From Marinobacter sp. Arc7-DN-1 (GTDB lineage Bacteria > Pseudomonadota > Gammaproteobacteria > Pseudomonadales > Oleiphilaceae): a DNA stretch of 64,000 nt. Shown here piece by piece: positions 7,444 to 16,785 of this stretch. Both the position numbers and the translations under genes were made by a program. The DNA lies in assembly GCF_003441595.1 (NCBI RefSeq), contig NZ_CP031848.1, forward strand, positions 1,922,001 through 1,986,000, in the 5' to 3' direction. Position 1 is the stretch's first letter, and each line of letters begins with the position of its first letter. A model generated the notes under the pieces. That model was given only the letters and a program-made list of their open reading frames with translations, was not told where the DNA came from and searched no databases.

Positions 7444-8511
7444 TTACAACCAGCTGTATAAGCGTCCGGGATTGAAGATGTTATCCGGATCAAACGCATT
7501 CTTGATTCGGCGCTGAATGCCTTTCAGGGCCTCCGGCTGATGGTGCATCACTTCACCGGAGCGGTCGCCACCCCGAAACAGGCTGACCTGGCCGCCCGCA
7601 GCGCGCGCCACCGGTTCCAGCTCTTTCAGTTCACCGGTACCCCGGAACCAGCGTTGGGAACCGGCCCAGTCGATGAACCAGTTGCCTTCCAGCTCCGGCG
7701 TGGCTGCGGTTGAGCCAACGGAGAAACGCCACAGCGGCACGTCATTACCGGCGAAGAACTCGTGCTGCATGTCCTGCACCTGCTGCCAGAACTGATCGCC
7801 CTGCTCCATCACCTCGCCGGACCATTTTTCGGCCGTGGCCTCAACACCGGATTTTGCGCCGGACAGGCGCAGATAGACCTTGCCGTCCACCCAGCAGGCA
7901 GCCGTGATCGGCTTGGGCTCGGCGGCGCGGCTGTTCATGTAGTGAATCACCTCGTCCATGCCCATTTCCTGAATCAGGGTCAGGGACGCAGCAGGTCTGG
8001 GCATCACTTTCATGCTAATTTCGGTAATCACGCCAAGCGTGCCGAGGGCGCCGGCCTGAAGCCGTGATACGTCATAGCCGGCCACGTTCTTCATGACCTG
8101 ACCACCAAAGCGAAGGTGCTCACCCTTGCCGTTCAGCAGCCGGATACCCAGGACCTGGTCCCGTACCGAACCCGCCCACGGACGGCCCGGGCCGGAAAGA
8201 TTGCAGGCCAGGGTGCCGCCGATGCTGGAGGCAGCACCGAATCTGGGCGGTTCGAAATGCAGGCACTGGCCCTGTTCGGCCAGGGTGGCCTCGATCTCGC
8301 TCAAAGGCGTACCGGCACGAACGGTCAATACCAGTTCGACCGGATGGTAATCCACGATGCCGGAATGTTCGCCCACGTTGAGGGTTCCGGCATCCGGGTC
8401 GGCTTCCCGGCCCATAAAGGCCTTGGTTCCACCGCCGACAATATTGAGTTTGTGCCCGCTGTCCCGGGCCTGGAGCACCTGCTCCTTCAGTTGTTGGGAA
8501 ATATCAGCCAT
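7444..8511 (-). CDS. glcE: Glycolate oxidase FAD-binding subunit
   Basis: 355 residues from ATG 8511 (MADISQQLKEQVLQA). This start overlaps the glcD stop by 8 nt and is preferred to an upstream ATG at 8553 deep inside glcD. The N-terminus is a PCMH-type FAD domain (NIVGGGTKAFMG and ASSIGGTLACNLSGPGRPWAGSVRD); FNPGRLY lies at the C-terminus. It is shorter than GlcD, as usual for GlcE. With GlcD and GlcF it makes the membrane-associated glycolate dehydrogenase. Overlapping starts and stops imply translational coupling. Confidence 0.93.
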   Translation of the reverse strand: MADISQQLKEQVLQARDSGHKLNIVGGGTKAFMGREADPDAGTLNVGEHSGIVDYHPVELVLTVRAGTPLSEIEATLAEQGQCLHFEPPRFGAASSIGGTLACNLSGPGRPWAGSVRDQVLGIRLLNGKGEHLRFGGQVMKNVAGYDVSRLQAGALGTLGVITEISMKVMPRPAASLTLIQEMGMDEVIHYMNSRAAEPKPITAACWVDGKVYLRLSGAKSGVEATAEKWSGEVMEQGDQFWQQVQDMQHEFFAGNDVPLWRFSVGSTAATPELEGNWFIDWAGSQRWFRGTGELKELEPVARAAGGQVSLFRGGDRSGEVMHHQPEALKGIQRRIKNAFDPDNIFNPGRLYSWL

Positions 8512-9976
8512 GGGCGGCTTCCGTATGGTCGTGCGTGTGTTGTTTATGCTCAAGGGAGCGGTATTCCTGGCAGAATCGCAGTGCCGGCACGCCCTTGCCC
8601 GGGTTGAGAATACCGGCGGGGTCGAAGGCCGCTTTCACATCGTGGAACTGCTGCAGCTCCTCATCGTTGAACTGCACGGCCATCTGGCGGATTTTTTCCA
8701 CGCCAACGCCATGCTCACCGGTGATGCAGCCACCCACTTCCACACACATTTCCAGGATGCGGGAGCCAAACGCCTCGGTGCGCTCAAACTCGCCGGGCAC
8801 GTTGGCGTCAAACAGGATCAACGGGTGCAGGTTGCCGTCGCCGGCGTGGAACACGTTGGCCACGCGCAGACCGAACTCCTCGGACATCTTCTCCATTTCC
8901 GTCAGAACGTAGGCGATCTCACGGCGGGGAATGGTACCGTCCATGCAGTAGTAATCCGGCGAAATCCGGCCGACTGCCGGGAACGCGGATTTACGGCCTT
9001 TCCACAACAGCGCACGCTCTTCCTCGCTCTGGGAAGTACGGACGGAGGTAGCCCCCAGCTTGCGGAACACGTCCTCGGCCTGGGCGATGTGCTCATGCAC
9101 CTCTTCTTCGGTACCGTCTACTTCGCACAGCAGCAAGGCTTTGGCATCCCTCGGGTAACCCGCCTGGGCGAAGTCGTCGGCCGCGACGATCGCGTGGCTA
9201 TCCATCATTTCCAGGCCGCCGGGAATGATCCCGTGGGAAATAATGCCGCCCACGGCATCGCCGCCCTTCTGCACATCATCAAAACCGGCCATAACCACCT
9301 GGGCCACTTCCGGCTCCGGCAGCAGTTTTACTTTTACTTCCGTCACCACACCCAGCAGACCTTCAGAGCCGGTCATCAGCGCCAGCAGATCCATGCCACA
9401 GCTGTCCAGGCCATCGCTGCCCACGGTGACCACATCACCCTCGGCGGTCACCATCTCCACGCTAAGAATATTGTGAACGGTCAGCCCGTACTTGAGGCAG
9501 TGCACGCCACCGGAATTCTCCGCCACATTACCGCCGATGGTGCAGGCGATCTGGGACGAGGGATCCGGGCCGTAGTAGAGACCATACTGGGCCGCCTCTT
9601 CACTGATGGCCAGATTACGAACACCAGGCTGAAGCCGTGCCGTTCGCCCCAGTGGATCAATCCCGATGATGCGGTTGAACTTGGCCAGCGACAGCACCAC
9701 GCCCTCTTTATTGGGCATGGCACCGGCACTGAGCCCGGTTCCGGCACCACGGGCCACCACCGGCACTGCGTTCTCGTTGCAGATGCGCATCACGCGCTGC
9801 ACCTGTTCAACGGTCTCCGGCAGAACCACCAGCAACGGCATCTCGCAATACATGGACATGCCGTCGCATTCGTAGGGCTTCATGGTTTCGTCATCGGTGA
9901 TGACGTAGTCCGGGTCGATAAACGACCGGAACTGCTCCACCAGCTCGGCTTTGCTAACTTTCGGCTTGGTAGTCAT
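8504..9976 (-). CDS. glcD: Glycolate oxidase, catalytic FAD-linked subunit
   Basis: 490 residues. The FAD-binding PCMH domain is seen as VVARGAGTGLSAGAMPN and GNVAENSGGVHCLKYGLT. The C-terminal FAD-oxidase domain contains FHAGDGNLHPLILFD and GCITGEHGVGVEKI, the conserved histidines of the GlcD/D-lactate dehydrogenase family. It oxidises glycolate (and often D-lactate) to the 2-oxo acid. A histidine-rich tail (THDHTEAAHG) is unremarkable. It lies downstream of glcG and the TRAP genes on one transcript. Confidence 0.95.
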   Translation of the reverse strand: MTTKPKVSKAELVEQFRSFIDPDYVITDDETMKPYECDGMSMYCEMPLLVVLPETVEQVQRVMRICNENAVPVVARGAGTGLSAGAMPNKEGVVLSLAKFNRIIGIDPLGRTARLQPGVRNLAISEEAAQYGLYYGPDPSSQIACTIGGNVAENSGGVHCLKYGLTVHNILSVEMVTAEGDVVTVGSDGLDSCGMDLLALMTGSEGLLGVVTEVKVKLLPEPEVAQVVMAGFDDVQKGGDAVGGIISHGIIPGGLEMMDSHAIVAADDFAQAGYPRDAKALLLCEVDGTEEEVHEHIAQAEDVFRKLGATSVRTSQSEEERALLWKGRKSAFPAVGRISPDYYCMDGTIPRREIAYVLTEMEKMSEEFGLRVANVFHAGDGNLHPLILFDANVPGEFERTEAFGSRILEMCVEVGGCITGEHGVGVEKIRQMAVQFNDEELQQFHDVKAAFDPAGILNPGKGVPALRFCQEYRSLEHKQHTHDHTEAAHG

Positions 9977-10016
9977 AGCACTCTCTGGGTTTGGATTACA
10001 TCAAGTGTGACAGTCA

Positions 10017-10442
10017 TCAACCGCGTTTTGTTGCAAAGTGGTCAAGACCGGCCTGGGCACAATCCATGTCCTGCTGGGGCGTACCGGAACTGATTCCGAT
10101 ACCCCCCACCACGTCGCCGTCAACGATCACCGGCAAGCCACCGCCAACTGAGCTGATGCGCCCGCCCACTTCGGTGTGAATACCAAAGGCCAGGCTGCCG
10201 GGCACGTTCACCTTGTTGTAGTCGTGGGTGGCTTTCTTCGCCGCCGCCGCCGTGAACGCCTTGTCCTGGGCAATGGTCACACTGGTGATCTTGCCGCCGT
10301 CCATGCGCTCGAAGGCCACCAGGTTGCCGGATTCATCCACGATGGCAATGCACATGGGCACGCCGATTTCCTGGGCCTTGTTCGCGGCGCCTTCAATGAG
10401 AATTCGTGCTTCAGCCAGATCCAGCCGATTGATTGTCAACAT
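10017..10442 (-). CDS. glcG: GlcG/HbpS-like protein (DUF336)
   Basis: 141 residues, full length for the family. The motifs VDESGNLVAFERMDG, TIAQDKAFTAAA and GGLPVIVDGDVVGGIGISS are typical of the HbpS/GlcG (PF03928) fold. Members bind haem or small ligands, and GlcG is encoded with glycolate oxidase in many bacteria, but its role there is not settled. It sits between the TRAP transporter genes and glcD in the same orientation. Confidence 0.88.
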   Translation of the reverse strand: MLTINRLDLAEARILIEGAANKAQEIGVPMCIAIVDESGNLVAFERMDGGKITSVTIAQDKAFTAAAAKKATHDYNKVNVPGSLAFGIHTEVGGRISSVGGGLPVIVDGDVVGGIGISSGTPQQDMDCAQAGLDHFATKRG

Positions 10443-10464
10443 AACGTATTACTCCTTGAATTAA

Positions 10465-12000
10465 TTAACCGTAGACCAGCCCTGGCAGCCAGGTTACGAG
10501 GCCGGGAATCAGGATACACATGAACAGCCCGAGCGCCTGAATCGCCAGGAACACCAGGGACGACTGGAAAATCGTGGCCATGGATATTTCCGGCGGGCAT
10601 ACGCCGCGGAGGTAGAACAATGCGTAACCGAATGGCGGACTGAGGAACGACATCTGCATATTGACCAGATAGAGCACGCCAAACCAGAGCACAACGTCAT
10701 CACCTGCCACAGGCGGGAAGCCCAGCAACCCCGGGAACTCCAGCGCTTTAACAATAGGAATGAAGATAGGAACTGCCAGCAGCAGAATACCCACCCAATC
10801 CAGGAACATACCCAGAACCACCAGCAGGAACATCAGCAGGAACAGAATGCCGTATGGCGACATGCCAGTACCCAGGATGGCGTCCGTGACAAATTGCTGC
10901 CCACCCTGAAGGATGTAGAAGCCAACAAAGACCGAGGCACCGAACATGATCCACAGCACCATTGCGGATGCCTTGGTAGTGGTTACGGATGCTTCCCGCA
11001 GTCCGGCAATGGAGAACCTGCCGTGCATCATGGCCACCACGATGGCGCCAAAGGAGCCGATACCGGCCGCTTCCACGGGCGTTGCGATGCCGCCGAACAG
11101 CAGGCCCAGCACCAGAAATACCAGAATCAGTGGAGCAATCAGGTTTTTCGTGAGCAGCAGCTTTTCCTTCAGGGAAATCCGCTCTTCCACCGGTACAGGC
11201 GGCCCCAGCTTCGGATTAATCCAGCTGCGGATCAGCACATAGGCAATATACATGGAAGACAGCATCAGGCCCGGGATCACGGAGCCGAGATACAACTCAC
11301 CGACCGATTGCTGTGCGACAACCGCGTACAGAATTGCCAGGATTGAAGGAGGAATCAGTATGCCCAGAGTACCGCCAGCCATGATCGAGCCCAGAGCGAT
11401 CTTCTGATCGTAACCGCGCTTGAGCATCGCCGGCAGAGCGATGATACCCATCGTGACAACTGCGGCTCCAATGACACCCACCATGGCTGCAAGGAGGGTG
11501 GAGGCCAGGATGGTTGCTGTCGCCAGACCGCCGCTCAGGCCACCCATCCACTTGTAGACCACACTGAACATTTCCTCAATCAGGCCGGCGCGTTCAAGCA
11601 TCGAAGCCATGAAGATAAACAGCGGTATCGCCGCCAGATCAGAGTTGGTCATCATCGGGAAGATGCGCCCCGGCACGAGGTTCAGCATCAGTGCGTCGCC
11701 CACCAGGTAGATGAACATCACCCCTAGACCACCGGTCACGAAAGCCAGCGGCAGCCCCATCATCAGGGCCACGGCAAGGGAACCGAACATCAGATAGGTC
11801 AAAGGCCCGATCTTGACGTCAGAAAGGCTACCGGAGAGCTTGAACAGGAATTGCTCATCGCTCCACGGATCGTAGAAAAGAATGTTGATCATTTCGACAC
11901 AGATGACAAACGCCAGTGCCACTGTGGCGATAATCATCAGCCAGGTACTCAGCTTCCCGACAAGGTTACTGCCCGGCGCAGTTGTTGTATTTGTAGTCAT
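10465..12000 (-). CDS. TRAP transporter large permease subunit (DctM family)
   Basis: 511 residues from ATG 12000, which overlaps the dctQ stop as ATGA; a longer frame to 12114 lies inside dctQ and is unlikely. It contains the DctM core with many membrane helices (GAAVVTMGIIALPAMLKRGY, GGTLGILIPPSILAILYAV, FLDWVGILLLAVPIFIPIV). About 70 extra N-terminal residues with one more helix (LSTWLMIIATVALAFVICVE) precede the usual start, which makes it longer than the common 425-residue form. It drives Na+-coupled uptake of an organic acid; glycolate or lactate is the likely substrate given the linked oxidase. Confidence 0.93.
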   Translation of the reverse strand: MTTNTTTAPGSNLVGKLSTWLMIIATVALAFVICVEMINILFYDPWSDEQFLFKLSGSLSDVKIGPLTYLMFGSLAVALMMGLPLAFVTGGLGVMFIYLVGDALMLNLVPGRIFPMMTNSDLAAIPLFIFMASMLERAGLIEEMFSVVYKWMGGLSGGLATATILASTLLAAMVGVIGAAVVTMGIIALPAMLKRGYDQKIALGSIMAGGTLGILIPPSILAILYAVVAQQSVGELYLGSVIPGLMLSSMYIAYVLIRSWINPKLGPPVPVEERISLKEKLLLTKNLIAPLILVFLVLGLLFGGIATPVEAAGIGSFGAIVVAMMHGRFSIAGLREASVTTTKASAMVLWIMFGASVFVGFYILQGGQQFVTDAILGTGMSPYGILFLLMFLLVVLGMFLDWVGILLLAVPIFIPIVKALEFPGLLGFPPVAGDDVVLWFGVLYLVNMQMSFLSPPFGYALFYLRGVCPPEISMATIFQSSLVFLAIQALGLFMCILIPGLVTWLPGLVYG

Positions 12001-12701
12001 GCGGTGCGCTCCCGGCCAAGACGGACAAACAGGACAATATCCTTGATCAGCTTGGATGTGCCTGCGAGTAAAAGAAGTATTGAACCCAGAACCATCATGC
12101 CTTTGGCCGGCCAATGCTGGATGCCCCAGGTCTCAACCGTGGTCTCATTCATGGCGTAGGAATCCTGGAAGAAGGTCCAGGAGGTAACCAGCAGAATCAG
12201 GGCAAAAATGAAGAAGAACATGGAAGTAAAGATGTCCAGGCCAATTCTTCCCCTCGGCGGCAGCATGTTGTACATCACATCCACACGCACGTGGGCGCCA
12301 TGAAGCATGGCAAATGCGCCCGCCAGCATATACTGCATACCCAGCAGCAGGAAGCTGGCTTCATGGACCCAGATGGTGGGCATGTTAAAGATATAGCGCA
12401 TGACCACCCCAAAGAAATAGAACACAACGGCATTGATTGTCCAAAACGACACAAACAGACCGGATTTGTCGCACATCCAGTCCACTACCTTGGTAAACCA
12501 GTTCCCTTCGAACTGGAGATAGATAAGAGGATCATCCTCTTCCGCCTGTAATTCCCCCGGTGTCAATTCCGGCTCGGCACTCCCGCCTCCGTGACCACTA
12601 CTCCACCTGTCCCAGGCCATCATGATCAGCGGCATGACCGCAAGCCAGCCCCAGTAGAACCAGTGCGGCATTACGAATCCGAAACCTTCAAGATCAGACA
12701 T
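11997..12701 (-). CDS. TRAP transporter small permease subunit (DctQ family)
   Basis: 234 residues, longer than the usual 160-190. The DctQ core with four helices lies in the C-terminal two thirds (VHEASFLLLGMQYMLAGAFA, then HGAHVRVDVMY). An extra N-terminal helix (WFYWGWLAVMPLIMMAWDRW) and a soluble acidic stretch rich in glycine and glutamate come first. The gene is translationally coupled to dctM. It forms the membrane part of the TRAP system together with DctM. Confidence 0.9.
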   Translation of the reverse strand: MSDLEGFGFVMPHWFYWGWLAVMPLIMMAWDRWSSGHGGGSAEPELTPGELQAEEDDPLIYLQFEGNWFTKVVDWMCDKSGLFVSFWTINAVVFYFFGVVMRYIFNMPTIWVHEASFLLLGMQYMLAGAFAMLHGAHVRVDVMYNMLPPRGRIGLDIFTSMFFFIFALILLVTSWTFFQDSYAMNETTVETWGIQHWPAKGMMVLGSILLLLAGTSKLIKDIVLFVRLGRERTA

Positions 12702-12803
12702 GTTGTTGCTTCCTCAGCCACAAAACGGGGAAGGTGGGACCCCCCCTTCCGAAGCTGTCCCTGCCCTTCCCCTTGTTTCTTTTTTTATTGATTTGACAAG
12801 GCG

Positions 12804-13940
12804 TTACCGGCCCGGCACACCTTCAAGATCAGACTCATCGATATAGCCGACGGTATCGTTCATCATATACTCGATCTGCATGTCGAAGATGGCACGGGCA
12901 TCTTCGTCTTTGTTCGCCCACTTATACCAGATCGGGATGGCTCTGCGGCGCCATTCATCCACATCCTCCTGGCTCAGACGGCTCACGGTGTCACCCGCAT
13001 CCTTGAACTTCTTCATGGCCTCAACGTTGCGCTTCTGAATGGTCAGGTAGTGCTTCTGGGAATAGATGCGCACTTCATCCTCAACCAGTTGCTGGAGTTT
13101 CGGATCCAGAGCGTTCCAGGCACGCAGGTTGACGGTCAGATCCATCAGGTCCACCGGCTGGTAGATCGACATTACGCCCGGAGGTCCGAACAGAATGTAA
13201 TCTGTCACCTGGGAAAAGCCCAGTTCCCAGTTCACCGCCGGGCCCACGTAATCGGCTGCGTCGATGGTGCCCTTTTCCAGGGCCGGGAAGATGTCAGAGC
13301 CCGGCAGACTCACGGTAGAAGCACCGAACGCCTGAAACACCTCAGCGACCATACCACCGGGAACCCGGAGCTTCATGCCTTTAAAGTCTTCGAGACTGTT
13401 TACCGGGGTCTTGGAGTGAATGATATTTGCATCGTGCTGGATCGGCCCCACATAGAACAGCCCGAACTTCTTGTAGATTTCCCGGGTCTTCTCCAGCATG
13501 CCCAGTGAGTAGAACATGGTGTCCCACTGGTGAGGCTGATCCGGGCCGCCGGGATAGGATGACAGGAAAACCGAAGCGGGAATCTTGCCGGACCAGTACA
13601 GAGTGAACGGGTTCATGCCCTGAAGAACGCCACTGCGAACCGAATCGAACAGTGAATTGCTATCGGCGGCGACAGCCTTGGCAGGGAAACATTTGAAGAT
13701 CAGTTCCCCGCCGGACTTCTCTTCCATGCCATTACACCAGTCCTCAAACAGGTCATAGCCGACCGTGCCCGCATCCCAGACAGACTGGATTTTCCAGGTT
13801 GTTGCAGCCTGGGCCTGGCCGGCACCCATCAGCATCGCGCCGGCGAAGGCGGCGCCTACAGCGGCAGTTTTAAGGAAACTTCTGCGAGGTGGGGTCTCGC
13901 CCGTATCACATTTATTCCGGATGTTATTCTTCGAATTCAT
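12804..13940 (-). CDS. TRAP transporter periplasmic substrate-binding protein (DctP/TakP type), Tat signal
   Basis: 378 residues. The N-terminus holds a twin-arginine signal, RRSFLKTAAVGAAFAGA, ending near AQAA at about 46, so it is probably exported folded. The mature part is a DctP-family binding protein (TWKIQSVWDAGTVGYDLFE, LRVPGGMVAEVFQAFGAS, TIDAADYVGPAVNWELGF). The sequence resembles TakP/mannitol-chloroaromatic-type proteins that bind 2-oxo or hydroxy acids as dimers. It is the first gene of the seven-gene operon that ends with glcF, which suggests glycolate or lactate as ligand. This substrate assignment is inferred. Confidence 0.92.
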   Translation of the reverse strand: MNSKNNIRNKCDTGETPPRRSFLKTAAVGAAFAGAMLMGAGQAQAATTWKIQSVWDAGTVGYDLFEDWCNGMEEKSGGELIFKCFPAKAVAADSNSLFDSVRSGVLQGMNPFTLYWSGKIPASVFLSSYPGGPDQPHQWDTMFYSLGMLEKTREIYKKFGLFYVGPIQHDANIIHSKTPVNSLEDFKGMKLRVPGGMVAEVFQAFGASTVSLPGSDIFPALEKGTIDAADYVGPAVNWELGFSQVTDYILFGPPGVMSIYQPVDLMDLTVNLRAWNALDPKLQQLVEDEVRIYSQKHYLTIQKRNVEAMKKFKDAGDTVSRLSQEDVDEWRRRAIPIWYKWANKDEDARAIFDMQIEYMMNDTVGYIDESDLEGVPGR

Positions 13941-14049
13941 CGAAACGTCTCCGTTGGCTTTGTTGTTATGAGCGTCATAGCAACGCCGGCACAGGCCGGC
14001 ATTACCATGATATTCGTAGCCATTCCCGCTTTAGTCCAGTTCCGTAACT

Positions 14050-14064
14050 ACTGGTCAGACCAGT
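14050..14064. promoter_or_regulatory. FadR/GntR-type operator 1 in the glc divergent region
   Basis: ACTGGTCAGACCAGT is a perfect palindrome around a central A. It contains TGGT-N3-ACCA, the core bound by FadR-family regulators such as PdhR and LldR. It lies 110 bases upstream of dctP, between the operon and the regulator gene. Confidence 0.7.
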
Positions 14065-14167
14065 TTTTGAAGTATTAAAAATGGACGAAATACTCTGAAT
14101 CAGCCATATTTAACGGGCTCGGACGCGTATCGGTTGGCAGATTAAGCAACAACAATCAGAACCATTG

Positions 14168-14181
14168 ACTGGTCAGACCAC
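14168..14181. promoter_or_regulatory. FadR/GntR-type operator 2, next to the regulator start
   Basis: ACTGGTCAGACCAC repeats the same 11-base core as operator 1 (TGGTCAGACCA, 14170-14180). It lies about 22 bases before the ATG of the regulator, where binding would block its own transcription. Two identical cores 118 bases apart could allow looping. Confidence 0.65.
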
Positions 14182-14202
14182 AGAGCACAAACAGGCACCC
14201 AA

Positions 14203-14961
14203 ATGGCAATCTCCCAGGAAATTTCTTACCGGCTGGAACGGCTCATCCTTGATGGCGGGCTCGCCCCGGAGCAGAAAATACCCTCCGAACGGCAATTGGC
14301 GGCGCGGCTGGGTGTTTCCCGCGCAGTCATTCGCGAAGCCCTGCACGAGCTTCAGGGTCGAGGGGTTATCGAAACCCGGCATGGCAAGGGCTCATTTGTG
14401 GCCAGCATGGTTCCCGGCTCCAACGATCTGGGTGAACAGAGCCCGCTGATGCATCTTTTCGAAGGCCACCCCCGAACCCTCTATGATTTGCTGGAAGTGC
14501 GGGAGCAACTTGAGGGTCAGGCGGCCTACCTGGCAGCACAACGGGCAACCCGGCTGGACCGGCACCGGATCACCAAGGCGTTCCGTGCTCTGGAAGACAC
14601 CGATCCGCTCAGCAACGCCCGACCCGACCACGGCTTTCACCTGGCCATTGTGGAGGCCTCCCACAATCCGATTCTGGTGCACGTGCTCAATAGCCTGAAA
14701 AACATGATGCTGTTGACCGTTCAGGCATCCGTTGCCAACCTCAACCCGAGGGAAGAGATGCGCAAGAAAATTGTCCGCCAGCACAGGCAACTTTATGAGG
14801 CGGTAATTTCCGGCAAAGCCGCCAGCGCCCAGAAAGCCGCCACAGCCCATGTGCGGTTCGTCAGCGAAGCCATGCGGGAGATGGAAAAGGAAGGCAGTAC
14901 GCTGATCCGCCTGCCGGTCGGCGCAGAGGCCGGGGCGCATTACTCACAGGCCACGACCTGA
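14203..14961 (+). CDS. FadR-family (GntR) transcriptional regulator, GlcC-like
   Basis: 252 residues. The N-terminal winged helix (about 1-72) is GntR type: PSERQLAARLGVSRAVIREALHELQGRG, then ETRHGKGSFVA. The C-terminal FCD ligand domain (about 90-230) keeps metal-binding histidines (DHGFHLAIVEASHN, IVRQHRQLYEAVISGKAASA, HVRFVSEAM). Members sense organic acids such as glycolate, lactate or pyruvate. It is divergent from the dctPQM-glc operon with two matching operators between them, so it most likely controls that operon and itself. Confidence 0.9.
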   Translation: MAISQEISYRLERLILDGGLAPEQKIPSERQLAARLGVSRAVIREALHELQGRGVIETRHGKGSFVASMVPGSNDLGEQSPLMHLFEGHPRTLYDLLEVREQLEGQAAYLAAQRATRLDRHRITKAFRALEDTDPLSNARPDHGFHLAIVEASHNPILVHVLNSLKNMMLLTVQASVANLNPREEMRKKIVRQHRQLYEAVISGKAASAQKAATAHVRFVSEAMREMEKEGSTLIRLPVGAEAGAHYSQATT

Positions 14962-15115
14962 GGATGGCAAACGCTTGCATTGATCACCCATTCGCCCACA
15001 ATGAAATGCAGCGAACGGCGGTGAAATACGGTGAAACGCCCTGTTGAAGGTATTGATTTCTGCATCCACAGTCCGTAAAACATGCGCCTTTGAATTACAG
15101 CCTCAGGAGTCACCC

Positions 15116-15886
15116 ATGGCGGACCAAGCGCCTTTGATCTGCAGGGACATTCACAAGACCTTTGATCAGCTTGAAGTACTCAAGGGTATTTCACTGGAGA
15201 CCCGCAAAGGCGACGTGGTTTCCCTGATCGGCAGCTCCGGCTCCGGAAAGAGTACCTTCCTGCGTTGCATTAACCTGCTGGAAACGCCCACATCCGGCGA
15301 CATTATCGTGCACGGCGACCCGATACGGTTCACCACCAACCGGAAAGGCGAACGCATTCCTGCGGATAACAAGCAGGTTGAACTGATCCGGGCAAAACTT
15401 TCCATGGTGTTCCAGAGCTTCAACCTCTGGTCCCACATGACCGTGCTCGAAAACATCATTGAAGCGCCCATCCACGTGCTCAAGGTGCCCAAGAAGGAAG
15501 CGATTGAGCGTGCCGAGGCCTACCTGAACAAGGTGGGCATCTACGAACGCAAGGATTACTATCCGGCCCAGATGTCGGGCGGTCAGCAGCAGCGGGCCGC
15601 CATTGCCCGGGCCCTCGCCATGGAGCCGGAAGTCATGCTGTTTGATGAGCCCACGTCGGCTCTCGATCCTGAGCTGGTGGGTGAAGTGCTCAAAGTTATG
15701 CAAAGCCTCGCCGAGGAAGGCCGCACCATGATCGTGGTCACCCACGAGATGGCGTTTGCAAGGGATGTGTCGAGTCAGGTCCTGTTCTTGCATCAGGGCG
15801 TGATTGAGGAACAGGGTACACCGCGGAAAGTGTTTGATAACCCGGACTCGGAACGCATGAAACAGTTCCTGGCGCCCAAGTTCTGA
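15116..15886 (+). CDS. aotP: Arginine/basic amino-acid ABC transporter ATP-binding protein
   Basis: 256 residues from ATG 15116, with CAGGAG 8 bases upstream; an earlier frame start at 15044 is not needed. Walker A is [10 protein letters not shown], the signature [16 protein letters not shown], and Walker [15 protein letters not shown]. The protein is of the HisP/AotP type. It powers uptake through the two permeases encoded downstream. Unlike Pseudomonas aotJQMOP, the ATPase gene comes first here. A small hairpin (TGGAAT/ATTCCA, 15925-15941) lies between this gene and the binding-protein gene. Confidence 0.92.
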   Translation: MADQAPLICRDIHKTFDQLEVLKGISLETRKGDVVSLIGSSGSGKSTFLRCINLLETPTSGDIIVHGDPIRFTTNRKGERIPADNKQVELIRAKLSMVFQSFNLWSHMTVLENIIEAPIHVLKVPKKEAIERAEAYLNKVGIYERKDYYPAQMSGGQQQRAAIARALAMEPEVMLFDEPTSALDPELVGEVLKVMQSLAEEGRTMIVVTHEMAFARDVSSQVLFLHQGVIEEQGTPRKVFDNPDSERMKQFLAPKF

Positions 15887-15984
15887 CACGCGGTGCTATC
15901 TTGAGCCGGTGAAGAAATAAAAGCTGGAATCAAAAATTCCATTAAAAATAAAGCCCAAAAGGCAAACCACTGGAGAAGTGACAC

Positions 15985-16737
15985 ATGAAAAAACTGATTG
16001 TTGCAGCAAGCTGCGCCCTCGCCCTGATTGCAGGCGGTGCACAGGCCCAGGAACGTAGCCTCCGCATTGCATTCGACGTGCCCTACGAGCCGTTTGAGTA
16101 CAAAGACGAGAACGGCGAGCTGACCGGTTTCGAAGTGGAACTGGCCGAAGCCATGTGTGAAGAAATGAACGCTGACTGCGAATTCGTTATTCAGTCATGG
16201 GACGGCATGATCCCGGGTCTGCTGGCGCGTAAGTTTGATCTGATCATGTCTTCCATGTCCATCACTCCGGAGCGGGCCGAGCGGGTTCTGTTCTCCGAGC
16301 CGTACTACAACACCCCGGGTGGCTGGTTCGGCCCTGAGAGCTTCAACACCGACGTCACCGACATGGACGCCATGAAGGGCAAGACCGTGGGCGTTCAGCG
16401 TGGCACCACCATGGACACCCACGTAACCGAAAACATGGGCGGCATTGTGACCATCAAGCGTTACACAACCGCCGATGACATGGTTCTGGACCTTGAAGGC
16501 CAGCGTCTGGATGTCGTCTTCGTAGACTATCCGGTAGGCGAGCAGACTATACTGCCCAAGGAAGGCTTCAAGGAAGTTGGTGAGCCCGTAAAGCTGGGTG
16601 AGGGTGTTGGCGTTGCCATGCGCAAGCGAGACGCGGATATCGCAGAGAAAGTGAATGCAGCCCTTCGCACCCTGAAGGAAGATGGTACCTACGACACCAT
16701 CATGCAGAAGTACTTCGCTTACGACATCAAGATGTAA
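15985..16737 (+). CDS. aotJ: Arginine/basic amino-acid periplasmic binding protein
   Basis: 250 residues. The signal peptide is MKKLIVAASCALALIAGGAQA (1-21). The mature protein is a family-3 solute-binding protein (LRIAFDVPYEPFEYKDENG, LTGFEVELAEAMCEEM, MIPGLLARKFDLIMSSM, GVQRGTTMDTHV). HisJ/ArgT-type members bind arginine, ornithine, lysine or histidine. Linkage to the succinyltransferase pathway favours arginine. A strong GGAGAAG ribosome site precedes the ATG. Confidence 0.9.
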   Translation: MKKLIVAASCALALIAGGAQAQERSLRIAFDVPYEPFEYKDENGELTGFEVELAEAMCEEMNADCEFVIQSWDGMIPGLLARKFDLIMSSMSITPERAERVLFSEPYYNTPGGWFGPESFNTDVTDMDAMKGKTVGVQRGTTMDTHVTENMGGIVTIKRYTTADDMVLDLEGQRLDVVFVDYPVGEQTILPKEGFKEVGEPVKLGEGVGVAMRKRDADIAEKVNAALRTLKEDGTYDTIMQKYFAYDIKM

Positions 16738-16785
16738 TCTTACTGGGGCGGCCGTTAAGGCTGCCTCTGCTTACCGGACGTTCCC

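Noticed and set aside
8357-10093. Plus-strand frame of 578 codons opposite glcD/glcE
   Set aside because: Antisense shadow of two intact glycolate oxidase genes with full motifs.
12001-12114. Longer start for dctM
   Set aside because: It would lie wholly inside dctQ; the ATGA overlap at 11997-12000 is the normal coupled start.
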